Shown here piece after piece: positions 7,877-15,831 of a stretch of 64,000 nucleotides of DNA. Where the stretch lies: positions 248,001 through 312,000 of the forward strand of contig NZ_JAHCST010000003.1 of the NCBI RefSeq assembly GCF_018476525.1, read 5' to 3'. A program made the translations under genes and the position numbers. Below the pieces are notes generated by a model. The model had not been told where the DNA came from. It made no database searches and was given only the letters and a program-made list of their open reading frames with translations. The first letter of the stretch is position 1. Every line of letters starts with the position of its first letter. The DNA is from Acrocarpospora catenulata. GTDB taxonomy: Bacteria > Actinomycetota > Actinomycetes > Streptosporangiales > Streptosporangiaceae.

Positions 7877-8779
7877 GCGGCTGCGTAGGGCTCTGATCCC
7901 GGCCGCCAGGACGGGCGGCACAGTGATGATCAGGACGACCGCGTCGGTCAGGTTGGTGGCGGCGGTTTCGATGGCCATCCAGATGAGCAGCGGGGTGAGC
8001 GCGGTCCAGGCGCGAAGGTCGGAGGCGAGGATCCAGCGCAGGAGAGAACGGGCGCGGCCGCCGGCCGGGGGATGGACGCGGTAGAGGGTCGCGGCCATTT
8101 TCGGCATGTGGAGCAGGAGCCGGAGGGTGAAGCGTGACCGGCTGCGGCGGTCGGGGAGGGTGCGCAGGTCGGCGTGCCATTCGGCCAGCCAGCGTTGGCG
8201 GGTGGCCGGAGGGAGAAGGAATGCGCCGATACGCAGGACCCGGTTCGGCGAATGCGCGGCCTCGTCCAGGTCGGCCGTGAGGGTGGTGCGTGCGAGGGTT
8301 TCGAGCTCTTCCCGGATGGACGGAAGGCCGAGGCGGTCGGCGAGCGGGGCGAACACGGCCAGGGTCTCGTGGGATTTGCTGCGACGCTTCTCGGGCGGCA
8401 GGTGCTGGATCGTGCGCTGGTTGTGAAGGCGGTCCAGGAGCTTGAGGATCAGGACGTTCTCCGGGGCGCTGGTCGGCCAGTCCGATTCCAGGTGCCGCAG
8501 GTGGCGGAGGATGGTGGTGATCTCCTCGCCGAACTCCTCGGTGAGGGTGGATTCGGGGCAGTCGGTGTCTTCCAGCAGGTCGTGCAGCAGGGCCGCGCAG
8601 CGGAGTTCGAGGCCCAGGCTGAGTTCGGCGGTGGCGGTGGCGACGGCCACCGGGTGGGTGATGTACGGCTCGCCGCTGTGGCGTCGCTGGCCGCGGTGCC
8701 AGTAGGCGGCCACGGCGTAGGCGCGTTCCAGGAGGTCGCGCTGGGCGGGTGGCAGGGTGCCCAGGATCGGTTCGATCAT
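7868..8779 (-). CDS. SpoT-like HD domain protein with C-terminal membrane segment
   Basis: A 303-aa protein. Residues about 1-150 match the hydrolase half of RelA/SpoT enzymes: RRHSGEPYITHPVAVA, the HD motif AALLHDLLEDT, EFGEEITTIL, LKLLDRLHNQRT and HETLAVFAPLADRLGLPSI. These positions correspond to the metal- and nucleotide-binding motifs of (p)ppGpp hydrolases. There is no synthetase, TGS or ACT domain. The C-terminal half has LPPATRQRWLAEWHADL and then two hydrophobic helices (about 248-295). The ATG at 8779 overlaps the PadR stop as ATGA. It may be a membrane-attached small alarmone hydrolase; a different nucleotide substrate is possible. In SpoT the motif is KLADRLHN; here A is L. Confidence 0.75.
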   Translation of the reverse strand: MIEPILGTLPPAQRDLLERAYAVAAYWHRGQRRHSGEPYITHPVAVATATAELSLGLELRCAALLHDLLEDTDCPESTLTEEFGEEITTILRHLRHLESDWPTSAPENVLILKLLDRLHNQRTIQHLPPEKRRSKSHETLAVFAPLADRLGLPSIREELETLARTTLTADLDEAAHSPNRVLRIGAFLLPPATRQRWLAEWHADLRTLPDRRSRSRFTLRLLLHMPKMAATLYRVHPPAGGRARSLLRWILASDLRAWTALTPLLIWMAIETAATNLTDAVVLIITVPPVLAAGIRALRSRLR

Positions 8780-9114
8780 GCCGGGTCCAGGTGGGGGGTG
8801 AGCCAGGCGGGGAGTCGCTGGCGGCGGGAGTGGTACGTGGCGGCGATCGCGGCGGGGGCCTGGGTGGCGCCCTCGCCGGTGAGGGTGTAGTAGCGGCGTG
8901 GCGGGCGGCCGTGGTCGGTGCCGGCGGGCTCCCAGGTGCTCGTCACCCAGCCGAGTCCTTCCAGCCGGGCCAGGATGGGGTAGATCGTGCCGGTGGCCAG
9001 GGGTGGTTCGGTGGTGTCGCTGATCTCCAGGCCGTACCACTGGCGGGTGGGGTCGGTCAGGAAGACCCGGAGCACCGCTTGGGTTTGTACGGTGATGCGT
9101 TGGTTGGGCGACAT
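8776..9114 (-). CDS. PadR family transcriptional regulator
   Basis: A 112-aa winged-helix protein of the PadR family. Signatures are LRVFLTDPTRQWYGLEISD, TGTIYPILARLEGLGWV (recognition helix) and RPPRRYYTLTGEG (wing). These dimeric repressors usually control their own operon, here including the HD protein encoded immediately downstream with an ATGA overlap. A TAGAGT -10-like box 7 nt before the ATG and an overlapping CTATATAG palindrome (about 9124-9131) are plausible promoter and operator elements. Confidence 0.9.
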   Translation of the reverse strand: MSPNQRITVQTQAVLRVFLTDPTRQWYGLEISDTTEPPLATGTIYPILARLEGLGWVTSTWEPAGTDHGRPPRRYYTLTGEGATQAPAAIAATYHSRRQRLPAWLTPHLDPA

Positions 9115-9121
9115 AGCTCGG

Positions 9122-9131
9122 ACTCTATATA
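9122..9131 (-). promoter_or_regulatory. Predicted PadR promoter: -10 TAGAGT overlapping CTATATAG palindrome
   Basis: On the minus strand TAGAGT (9122-9127) ends 7 nt before the ATG at 9114. The 8-bp palindrome CTATATAG overlaps it, a sensible place for autorepression. Confidence 0.4.
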
Positions 9132-9172
9132 GCCCGTGAGCAGGAGGATGTCGCTGCGGAGTGAGAGCTGGG

Positions 9173-10006
9173 TTACCAGGTCTTCGCCCAGTCTGGGGCG
9201 GGGCCGGGGGCAGGCTCCAGAGGGTTGAGATCTTCGGACCAGGTTGGGGTCCAGGTTTCCTTGCGGCGTTCGTGGATGGCTATCGTGCCGTCGCGGTTGG
9301 CGAGGAGGAGGCGGCCGTGGTGGTCCCAGTCGGCCCAGGCCGCTTCGGGGAGTGGGGTCAGGGTGCCGTCGCGGTCCTGGCGGAAGTATTCGAGCTGTAC
9401 GCCTTCGATGCTGGGGCGTTGGAAGTCGACGCCCTGGTGGACCAGGATCAGGGACGCACCCCGGGCGCCGGGCTGGCGGCGTTGGATGATGACCGCGTCG
9501 GGTTCCGTGGTGATTCCGGTGGGCGGGTCCGATAGGGGGCGCCAGCCGCGTTTTAGTTCGTTCTGGAGGTCGCGGCGGATCCAGTTGGTGTGCATGGGCT
9601 CGACTGTGGTCGCGTGGGGGTAGCTGCCGTGGAAAGGCTGGTTGTTCATCGATCCGATGATCGTCAACTCACCGTTGGATTGGAACCGGCAGCCGGTCGT
9701 GTACGTGCCATAGGTCTGCCAGGCGGTGAGCGCGGTCAACCAGGGCGCCTGGGAAACCGCGAAATACGAGTGCCACGGCGCGTCCCCCGGCCCCAGCGCG
9801 AAATACCCAAATAACTTCCCATCGGGGGAAATATCGGACCGGCGAGGATACAAGGTCCCACCAAACCACGCCCCCGACTCAACCGTCCGCCCCTCCAAAT
9901 CCCACCGAAGCAGATGCCACCAGTTACTCGGCCCCCGCCGAACAATCAACGCAACAGGCGCTTGAGCAGCCACTAACACATATAACCGACAAGCGGGACC
10001 AGACAC
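9173..10006 (-). CDS. Unrecognised protein, possible beta-propeller-like fold
   Basis: A 277-aa protein without a recognised family. It is rich in tryptophan and aromatic residues with repeated short strands (SNWWHLLRWDLEG, DISPDGKLFGYFAL, HHGRLLLANRDGTIAIHE), as in WD40-like or TolB-like propellers; SPDGK is typical of such blades. There is no signal peptide or membrane helix. GTG 10006 is chosen because GGAAGGGG (10013-10020) lies 6 nt upstream. Adenine-rich, lower-GC codons near its 5' end differ from the neighbours, hinting at foreign or fast-evolving sequence. It follows the large secreted protein gene on the same strand but is separated by a strong hairpin. Confidence 0.6.
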   Translation of the reverse strand: MSGPACRLYVLVAAQAPVALIVRRGPSNWWHLLRWDLEGRTVESGAWFGGTLYPRRSDISPDGKLFGYFALGPGDAPWHSYFAVSQAPWLTALTAWQTYGTYTTGCRFQSNGELTIIGSMNNQPFHGSYPHATTVEPMHTNWIRRDLQNELKRGWRPLSDPPTGITTEPDAVIIQRRQPGARGASLILVHQGVDFQRPSIEGVQLEYFRQDRDGTLTPLPEAAWADWDHHGRLLLANRDGTIAIHERRKETWTPTWSEDLNPLEPAPGPAPDWAKTW

Positions 10007-10098
10007 CCCATACCCCTTCCAGTCGCACACCCACCCACAACCTAGCGCCCTCAAACCCTCAATTCCCACAAACCAAAAGGGCCGTACAAGGAATGGAA

Positions 10099-10128
10099 AG
10101 CCGTGGGCCTCCCCAGAGGCCCACGGCT
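10099..10128. terminator. Strong stem-loop terminator
   Basis: A perfect 13-bp stem, AGCCGTGGGCCTC (10099-10111) and its complement (10116-10128), with a 4-nt loop CCCA. It lies 20 bases beyond the stop of the minus-strand beta-helix gene and before the next minus gene. Confidence 0.75.
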
Positions 10129-10148
10129 GGTTTAGGTGGCTATGCCCG

Positions 10149-12704
10149 TCAGGGGTAGGAGACCACCTTGGCGGGGATGGTGGCGGTGCCCTGGGCGGGG
10201 CCGCCGGTGTCGTTGATTACGTGGTTGATGATGCCGTTGCCGCCGAGGGAGACGGCCAGGAGGCTGTGGAACTTCACGCCGGCCTTGATGGGGACCTCGA
10301 AGACGCGGTCGACCTGGATGGTGGGGTCGACGTTGAAGTAGCAGTAGCTGCCCAGGCCCCAGCCTTCGTGGACGTTCACGTTGGGGCCGACCTTGTAGGC
10401 GGCCCAGCCCTTGACGGTGCCGTTCATGTAGGCGGCCTGGTTCGGCGGGTCGTAGGCCTTCTCGTTCTGGAAGAAGATGGTCCGGCCCCGCTCGCCGTAC
10501 CACTCGACGTCGTACTTGCGGTAGTGCTCGACGAACAGGCCGGTGGCCAGCACGTCGTCGCCGTTCACGATGAGGCCGGTCTCGGCGGTGTTGACGTTCC
10601 AGCCGATGCCCTCGCCGTGGTCGCCGCGCCACAGCCAGGTGTGGTCGATGATCACGTCGTCGCTGTTGACCACGACGCTGGTGGTGGCGTTGCCGGCGAA
10701 GGCGCCGCCGATGCGGACGAACACGTCCTGGAGGGAGGTCGGGTTGGCCGCGTGGTCGGCGCTGGCGTTGGCGGGGCCGACCTCGATCAGGACATCGGAC
10801 TTCTGCGGACCGGCGTCGATCAGGAAGCCGGCCAGCTTGACCCCGTCCACGTCCGCCACCTTGATGGCCGTGGCGGCGTTGTCGGGGATGATGGTGGCCA
10901 GGCCGAGGCCGAGCACGACGGTGTTGGCCCGGGTGACGTTGATGGGCGCGTTGACGTGGTAGATGCCCGGGGTGAGCAGCAGGTTGAGGCCCTGGGCGAG
11001 TGCCGCGTTGATGGTGGCCGCGGTGTCGGTGGGCTTGGCCACGTAGAAGTCGGTCAGCGGGAGCGAGGTGCCGGGGGTGGGGCCGTTCGCCCAGCTGTGG
11101 CCGCGCGCGTTGGTCCGCAGCGAGGGCACGAAGACCCGGTAGTTGCCGCCGGAGTCGACGTACAGGTACGGCTTCTCGCGGGCGATCGGGGTGTTCTGCA
11201 GGGTGGTGTAGACGGGCTCGGGGAAGGAGTTGGCGGGCGCGCCGACGACGCCGGAGAAGACCATGTTCCAGACGCCGTTGACCCAGCCGCCGATGGTGCT
11301 TTCCCGGGTGTACCACTGCTGCTGCGAGTACGGGCCCACGCTGCCGTCGATCTTGCTGTCCGCGATGTAGCCGCCGCTGGCCCAGCCGTACCCGGTGGGC
11401 GCCAGGTTGAGGTTGCCGCGGATGTGCATGCGCCGGAACGGCGCGGCCTGGGAGACCGCCCAGCGGTTCTCGCCGCCGGTCGGGGTGATGGACAGGTTCT
11501 CGGTGGAGCGCCAGAAGTTCTGGGTGGCGTTGCCGCCGAACCAGCCCGCGTCCACGGTCACGCCGCCGTTGATGGTGACGTCGTCGGGGTTCTGGCCGAG
11601 GCCGTAGATGGAGGTGTAGAAGCCGACCTTGGCGTTGACGTTGTAGGTGCCGGGCTTGAACAGGAACGCGTGCCGTCCGGTGCCGAACTGGGCCGACTCC
11701 TGCTGGGTGAAGACCGTGTCCAGGGCGGACTGGATGCTGGCGCTGGACATGCTCGGGTCGAAGACGTGCACGTTCGGGCCGAGGTCGCCGCCGCCGGGGA
11801 CGGTCGGGCCGCCGGTGGTGCGGACGGTCATCTCCCAGAGCGAGTAGCCGTAGCCGGTGCCGCGGGCGGTGCCGTACATCCGGACGTACCGGCCGGTGCC
11901 GGACACGTCATGGGACTGTACGCCGCCGGTGGACCCGGTCACCGACTTCAGGGTGGTCCAGGTGGTGCCGTTGTCGGAGACCTGGAGCTGGAAGGCGCTG
12001 GCGTAGGCGGCCTCCCAGTTCAGGCCGATGTTGCAGACGGTCTGCGAGGAGCCGAGGTCCACCTGGAGCCACTGGGGGTCGCTGGCCGCGCTCGACCACC
12101 GGGTTCCGGTGTTGCCGTCGAAGGCCGCGGAGGCGGGGAAGCCGGCGCCCTGGAGGGAGGAGGCGGTGGCCGTCTTGTTCAGCGCGGCGTTGGTGGTCGG
12201 GCAGGGGCCGGGGTCGGTGGGGCCGGTGTCGGCGTAGACCTGGAACTCCCAGAGCGAGTAGCCGTAGCCGGTCGCCCGGGTGACGCCGAGCATGCGGACG
12301 TACCGGCAGGTGCCGGTCACGTCCCAGGTCTCGATCCCGCCGGTACGCCCGGTGACGCTCTTCAGGTCGGTCCAGGTGGTCCCGTTGGCGGAACATTGGA
12401 TCTTGTACGCGGTGGCGTACGCGGCCTCCCAGTTCAGGATCACGCGGGTGAGCGACTGCGACGAACCCAGGTCCACCTGGAGCCACTCGTTGCCGGTGTG
12501 GGCGCTGGACCACCGGGTGCCGGTGTTGCCGTCGACCGCGTTCGCGGCCGGGAAACCGGCGTTCTCGACGGAGGAGGCGGTGGCCGTCTTGCCCTGCGAC
12601 ACCAGCGTGTCGGCGAAGGCGGGGCTGGCCGGTAAGGCGATCAGGGCCGCTACCACCACCGCGGATGCGGTGAATAACGCGGCAGTTCTGGACAGACCTC
12701 TCAT
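10149..12704 (-). CDS. Secreted protein with two F5/8 type C (discoidin) domains and a beta-helix region
   Basis: An 851-aa secreted protein. A signal peptide (about 1-31) ends in PASPAFA-DT. Two discoidin-type carbohydrate-binding domains follow (about 32-160 and 173-300), each with WSSA..., WLQVDLGSSQ and GYGYSLWE. From about 310 to the end a right-handed beta-helix, pectate-lyase-3-like region is seen (LFKPGTYNVNAKVGFYTSIYG, LLLTPGIYHVNAPINVTRANT). It probably binds and cleaves a polysaccharide outside the cell; the bond is unknown. The adenylyl cyclase label sometimes given to similar proteins has no support here. ATG 12704 is chosen because GGAG lies 6 nt upstream; GTG 12716 is the longer alternative. 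Confidence 0.8.
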   Translation of the reverse strand: MRGLSRTAALFTASAVVVAALIALPASPAFADTLVSQGKTATASSVENAGFPAANAVDGNTGTRWSSAHTGNEWLQVDLGSSQSLTRVILNWEAAYATAYKIQCSANGTTWTDLKSVTGRTGGIETWDVTGTCRYVRMLGVTRATGYGYSLWEFQVYADTGPTDPGPCPTTNAALNKTATASSLQGAGFPASAAFDGNTGTRWSSAASDPQWLQVDLGSSQTVCNIGLNWEAAYASAFQLQVSDNGTTWTTLKSVTGSTGGVQSHDVSGTGRYVRMYGTARGTGYGYSLWEMTVRTTGGPTVPGGGDLGPNVHVFDPSMSSASIQSALDTVFTQQESAQFGTGRHAFLFKPGTYNVNAKVGFYTSIYGLGQNPDDVTINGGVTVDAGWFGGNATQNFWRSTENLSITPTGGENRWAVSQAAPFRRMHIRGNLNLAPTGYGWASGGYIADSKIDGSVGPYSQQQWYTRESTIGGWVNGVWNMVFSGVVGAPANSFPEPVYTTLQNTPIAREKPYLYVDSGGNYRVFVPSLRTNARGHSWANGPTPGTSLPLTDFYVAKPTDTAATINAALAQGLNLLLTPGIYHVNAPINVTRANTVVLGLGLATIIPDNAATAIKVADVDGVKLAGFLIDAGPQKSDVLIEVGPANASADHAANPTSLQDVFVRIGGAFAGNATTSVVVNSDDVIIDHTWLWRGDHGEGIGWNVNTAETGLIVNGDDVLATGLFVEHYRKYDVEWYGERGRTIFFQNEKAYDPPNQAAYMNGTVKGWAAYKVGPNVNVHEGWGLGSYCYFNVDPTIQVDRVFEVPIKAGVKFHSLLAVSLGGNGIINHVINDTGGPAQGTATIPAKVVSYP

Positions 12705-12746
12705 GCTGGTCTCCACAAACGGAAGGGGGGTGGAAGGTCCAAGTCC

Positions 12747-12768
12747 GACTTACGACAGGCCGTAAATC
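12747..12768. promoter_or_regulatory. Inverted repeat upstream of the beta-helix gene (possible operator)
   Basis: GACTTACG (12747-12754), 6 nt, CGTAAATC (12761-12768): 8-bp arms with one mismatch, in an AT-rich stretch 43-64 bases before the start codon. This is where a regulator of the carbohydrate-active protein might bind. Confidence 0.4.
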
Positions 12769-12956
12769 AAAACTTATTTCGATCCTTGATTTAACTTATC
12801 CGGAACATCCCCGTCAAGGGCCCCCCTTTCGTTCACGTTCCGTGAGCAGCCCCGGTAACCCCGCCAGCTGGGCCGACCCCACAAGGCCAGATATTTCGAT
12901 CTATGGGCGTTACGCTGGGTGCGCCCGATCCCTGTGCTTCCCCCCGAGGACCGGCA

Positions 12957-13322
12957 ATGCCCGAGAACAACCTGTTACCCGCGCTGATGTCCGCCGCCGC
13001 GCGCTTCAACGAGGCGGGCCGGGAGCTCTACCTCGACTTCCTGCCGGACCTGCGACGCTGGGAGACCATCACCGACCTGGTCGGCGCGGTACGGCTGGGC
13101 ATGTGGTTCCGCCTCCCCGACGGCCGGGAGATGGTCTTCGAGGTGACCCTGCGCCCCGGCGAGGACCACCGCTGGACGGCCGGCGCCGCGATCACCCTGG
13201 ACGACGACCTGCTCCGCCTCCCCGACGTCGAGACCACGGACCCGGCGGCCGTGTTGGACCGTTACGTCGACCAGCTACTCCAGCCCGCCCGCTGGCACCT
13301 GTCCCAGGCGATAACCGGTTAG
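12957..13322 (+). CDS. Conserved-looking protein of unknown function (121 aa)
   Basis: A 121-aa soluble protein, mixed alpha/beta, acidic. It begins MPENNLLPALMSAAARFNEA and contains MWFRLPDGREMVFEVTLRPG and a C-terminal helix with VLDRYVDQLLQPARWHL. I recognise no family. GAGGA (12946-12950) lies 6 nt before the ATG, so the start is well supported; an upstream in-frame ATG at 12903 is unlikely. Its stop overlaps the DUF742 stop in TTAG (13319-13322). Confidence 0.65.
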   Translation: MPENNLLPALMSAAARFNEAGRELYLDFLPDLRRWETITDLVGAVRLGMWFRLPDGREMVFEVTLRPGEDHRWTAGAAITLDDDLLRLPDVETTDPAAVLDRYVDQLLQPARWHLSQAITG

Positions 13323-13660
13323 AGCGCGTTCAGCCCCTGGATGACCTCGCGCAGGACGCGCTCCTCCGGCAGTTGCGCCACCGTGGCCGGCGGCCGGGCC
13401 GCGATCAGCTTCTGCTCCCGCAGGTCGCCCAGGAGAATGCGCACCACGTTCAGTGAGAGCCCCACGTCGGAGGCGATGTCGGCGACCGAGGCCGGCACCT
13501 GGCAGGCCCGCAGGATGCGCAGCTGCTCGGGCGGCAGCCCCACCACGTTGCTGGCGGGCAGCGCCCGCACGATGGTGACCAGGTCGAAGTCCGGCCCGCT
13601 CACCCGGGTCCGTCCCCGGGTGAGCGTGTACGGCCGGAGCAGGGGACGCTCCTCGCTCAC
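13319..13660 (-). CDS. DUF742 protein (conservon CvnC-like)
   Basis: A 113-aa DUF742 protein. It shows the family pattern RPYTLTRGRT near the N-terminus, the LPPEQLRILRACQVPASVADIA helix region and a winged-helix-like end, LNVVRILLGDLREQKLI. In actinomycete conservons such proteins are encoded with a sensor kinase (CvnA), a roadblock protein (CvnB) and a small GTPase (CvnD). GTG 13660 overlaps the kinase stop as GTGA, giving direct coupling. CvnB and CvnD are missing on both sides. Confidence 0.85.
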   Translation of the reverse strand: MSEERPLLRPYTLTRGRTRVSGPDFDLVTIVRALPASNVVGLPPEQLRILRACQVPASVADIASDVGLSLNVVRILLGDLREQKLIAARPPATVAQLPEERVLREVIQGLNAL

Positions 13661-15684
13661 GACTGGTCCCCCGGCGTACGCAGCTGCGGGGCCATGCTGG
13701 CCTGCTTCACCCGCCGGGGCAGTCCGGCGCCGCCCGACCCGGGCACGGGCGCGAGCGCGGGCTGCGGTGAGACGATCTGCTCCACCGTGTACGGCTCCGC
13801 GACGCCCTCCACCACGATTTCCTTGGGCAGCAGCACGATCGCGGTGGTCCCGCCGTACGGGGAGGGCCGCAGCGACACCCGGATCTGGTGGCGCTGCGCG
13901 AGCCGCCCGACCACGAAGAGGCCGAGCCGGTCGCTGTCGGCCAGGTCGAACTCCGGCGGGTCGGTCAGCCGGTGGTTGAGGTGGGCCAGCTCCTCGGCGG
14001 ATATGCCCAGGCCCCGGTCCTCGACCTCCAGCACGAACCCCCGGGCCACCAGCTCGCCCCGGACCAGCACCTGGGTGTTGGGCGGGGAGAAGATGGTGGC
14101 GTTCTCCACGAGTTCCGCCACCAGGTGGATGACGTCGGTCACGGCCGGACCGGCCAGCGCTATCTCCTGCGGCACGTTGACGCTCACCCGCAGGTAGTCC
14201 TCGACCTCCTCCACGGCGGCCCGGACCACGTCGTAGAGGGAGACCGGGTCGCGCCAGCCGCGCCCGGGGGTGGCGCCGGACAGGGTGATCAGACCTTCCG
14301 CGTGCCGCCGCATGCGGGTGGTCAGGTGGTCCACGGCGAACAGCTGGTCCAGCACGGCCGGGTCCCGCACCTGCCGCTCCAGCCCGTCCAGCAGGTCCAA
14401 CTGGCGGTGGAGCAGCGACTGGTTGCGTCGGGCCAGGTTGAGGAAGACCAGGCCGACGCCCTTGCGCAGCCGGGCCTGGCCGACCGCGGCCTGTACGGCG
14501 GTGCGCCGTACCGAGTCGAACGCCTCGCCGACGCCGTCGATCTCGGCGCTGTCCCTGGCCACGGCCAGCGGCGGGGTCTCGGCCGTGACGTCCACGTCCT
14601 CCCCGCCGCGCAGCCGCCGCACGATGTCGGGCAGCCGCCGGTCGGCCAGTTCGAGCGCGCTGTGCCGGAGCCCGGCCAGGTCGGCGGTGAGCTTGCGGGC
14701 GAACCGGAAGGAGAAGAAGACGCTCACCGCGACGGCGATCAGGCCGAGGCCGCCGATCAGCCCGACCCGCCAGAAGACGACCTGGGCCAGTGGTTCCGCC
14801 CGCGCGTTGATCTTCGCGGTGGTCTCCCCGGCGAGCTTGTCCAGGGTGATGGAGATGGCGGCGACGGTGGTCTGCCACTTGGCCGTCTCGAAGGCCGGGG
14901 TGCGGACCGTGGGCTCGGCGGCGCTCTGCTCCAGGGCCAGGTAGTCGGCGTAGATCGGGGCGGCGTTGAGTCCCGCGTACGGGAGGCGCAGCTCGCTGTC
15001 CAGCTGGTTGACGCCCAGCTGGTAGAGGAGCCTGCGCTTGCCCACCAAGTCGGCGAAGGCCACCCGCTCCCGCTCGGTCATGCGCCCGGCGCCGATGGTC
15101 CCGGCGAGCAGCGCCGACTGCTGGCTGATGATCTCGCGGCCGCGGTCCACCAGGATGATCGCCTTGGTCTGGGAAACCAGGTCCAGGTCCGGGGAGATCA
15201 TCAGGCGATCGTAGACCTGGAACCCCAACTCGGCGAGCGAGCTGTACTCCTCCAGCGCGTCCAGCCGGGAGATCTCCCGGTTCTCCACCTGGCTGCGCAG
15301 CGTGTCCAGCCGGGCCAGCTGGTCGAGCAGCTCGCGCACCCGCTCGGCCATGGCGGGCGGCGTGGCGCTCTCCGCCTCGGCCACGCCCGCCTCCAGCGCC
15401 TTGGCCGCCGCGTCGGTGGTCTGCTGCTGGGTGTCCAGGTCCGCCCGGAAGGGCGAGGTGTTGCCCAGGTAGGAGAGCGAGTGCATGCGCTCGTTCTGCA
15501 GCTCGGTCAGCACCGTCCGGGCGCGGGACACGACGTGCTCCTGGACCGTGCCGATGCGCACGTACTCCAGTCCGGTCTGCACGCTGATGGCGGCGGCGAA
15601 CCCCCAGATGACGGTCAACGCGATGACCGGGACCAGGAGGATGGCGAAGATCTTGACGCGGACGGAACGTTTGCGGCCAGCCAT
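13657..15684 (-). CDS. Nitrate/nitrite-sensing-domain sensor histidine kinase (CvnA-like)
   Basis: A 675-aa membrane sensor kinase. There is a transmembrane helix at about 10-32, an external NIT domain (about 35-300; TELQNERMHSLSYLG), a second helix near 310-332 and a HAMP-like segment. A dimerisation region includes LNLARRNQSLLHRQLDLLDG, and the HATPase domain has VAELVENATIFSPP (N box), VEDRGLGIS and LGLFVVGRLA. This is the conservon kinase class. The usual HisKA phospho-histidine motif is not obvious, as is common in the class. ATG 15684 has GAGG 4 nt upstream; GTG 15708 is possible. The ligand is not known. Confidence 0.85.
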   Translation of the reverse strand: MAGRKRSVRVKIFAILLVPVIALTVIWGFAAAISVQTGLEYVRIGTVQEHVVSRARTVLTELQNERMHSLSYLGNTSPFRADLDTQQQTTDAAAKALEAGVAEAESATPPAMAERVRELLDQLARLDTLRSQVENREISRLDALEEYSSLAELGFQVYDRLMISPDLDLVSQTKAIILVDRGREIISQQSALLAGTIGAGRMTERERVAFADLVGKRRLLYQLGVNQLDSELRLPYAGLNAAPIYADYLALEQSAAEPTVRTPAFETAKWQTTVAAISITLDKLAGETTAKINARAEPLAQVVFWRVGLIGGLGLIAVAVSVFFSFRFARKLTADLAGLRHSALELADRRLPDIVRRLRGGEDVDVTAETPPLAVARDSAEIDGVGEAFDSVRRTAVQAAVGQARLRKGVGLVFLNLARRNQSLLHRQLDLLDGLERQVRDPAVLDQLFAVDHLTTRMRRHAEGLITLSGATPGRGWRDPVSLYDVVRAAVEEVEDYLRVSVNVPQEIALAGPAVTDVIHLVAELVENATIFSPPNTQVLVRGELVARGFVLEVEDRGLGISAEELAHLNHRLTDPPEFDLADSDRLGLFVVGRLAQRHQIRVSLRPSPYGGTTAIVLLPKEIVVEGVAEPYTVEQIVSPQPALAPVPGSGGAGLPRRVKQASMAPQLRTPGDQS

Positions 15685-15730
15685 GGGACCTCGGAGGTGC
15701 TGTGTCACATGCGTTAACAGTGGCGAAACA

Positions 15731-15825
15731 CTAGCAATGGGGGTGCTAGGCCACCAGATGACTTTGCTAACGATACGAGTCCTATCGCATATAGGAGTGC
15801 GATCATTGTCAGGTTGTAAGACAAT
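15731..15825. promoter_or_regulatory. Three inverted repeats between kinase and DMT exporter genes
   Basis: CTAGC/GCTAG (15731-15735, 15745-15749), TCCTAT/ATAGGA (15780-15785, 15791-15796) and ATTGTC/GACAAT (15805-15810, 15820-15825) occupy the divergent promoter region. The last arm, GACAAT, is 6 nt before the exporter ATG and could double as its -10 box, so a repressor bound there would block transcription. Confidence 0.45.
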
Positions 15826-15831
15826 CAGACC

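Noticed and set aside
10221-12635. 804-residue open frame on the plus strand opposite the discoidin/beta-helix gene
   Set aside because: It is an antisense shadow of high-GC coding DNA. Its translation is Val/Ala/Gly/Asp-rich with no domain, while the minus frame has a signal peptide and known folds.
13319-14878. 519-residue minus-strand frame covering the DUF742 gene and part of the kinase
   Set aside because: Only its last 113 residues (DUF742) look real; the upstream part is out of frame with the kinase and is Arg/Ala/Gly-rich filler.
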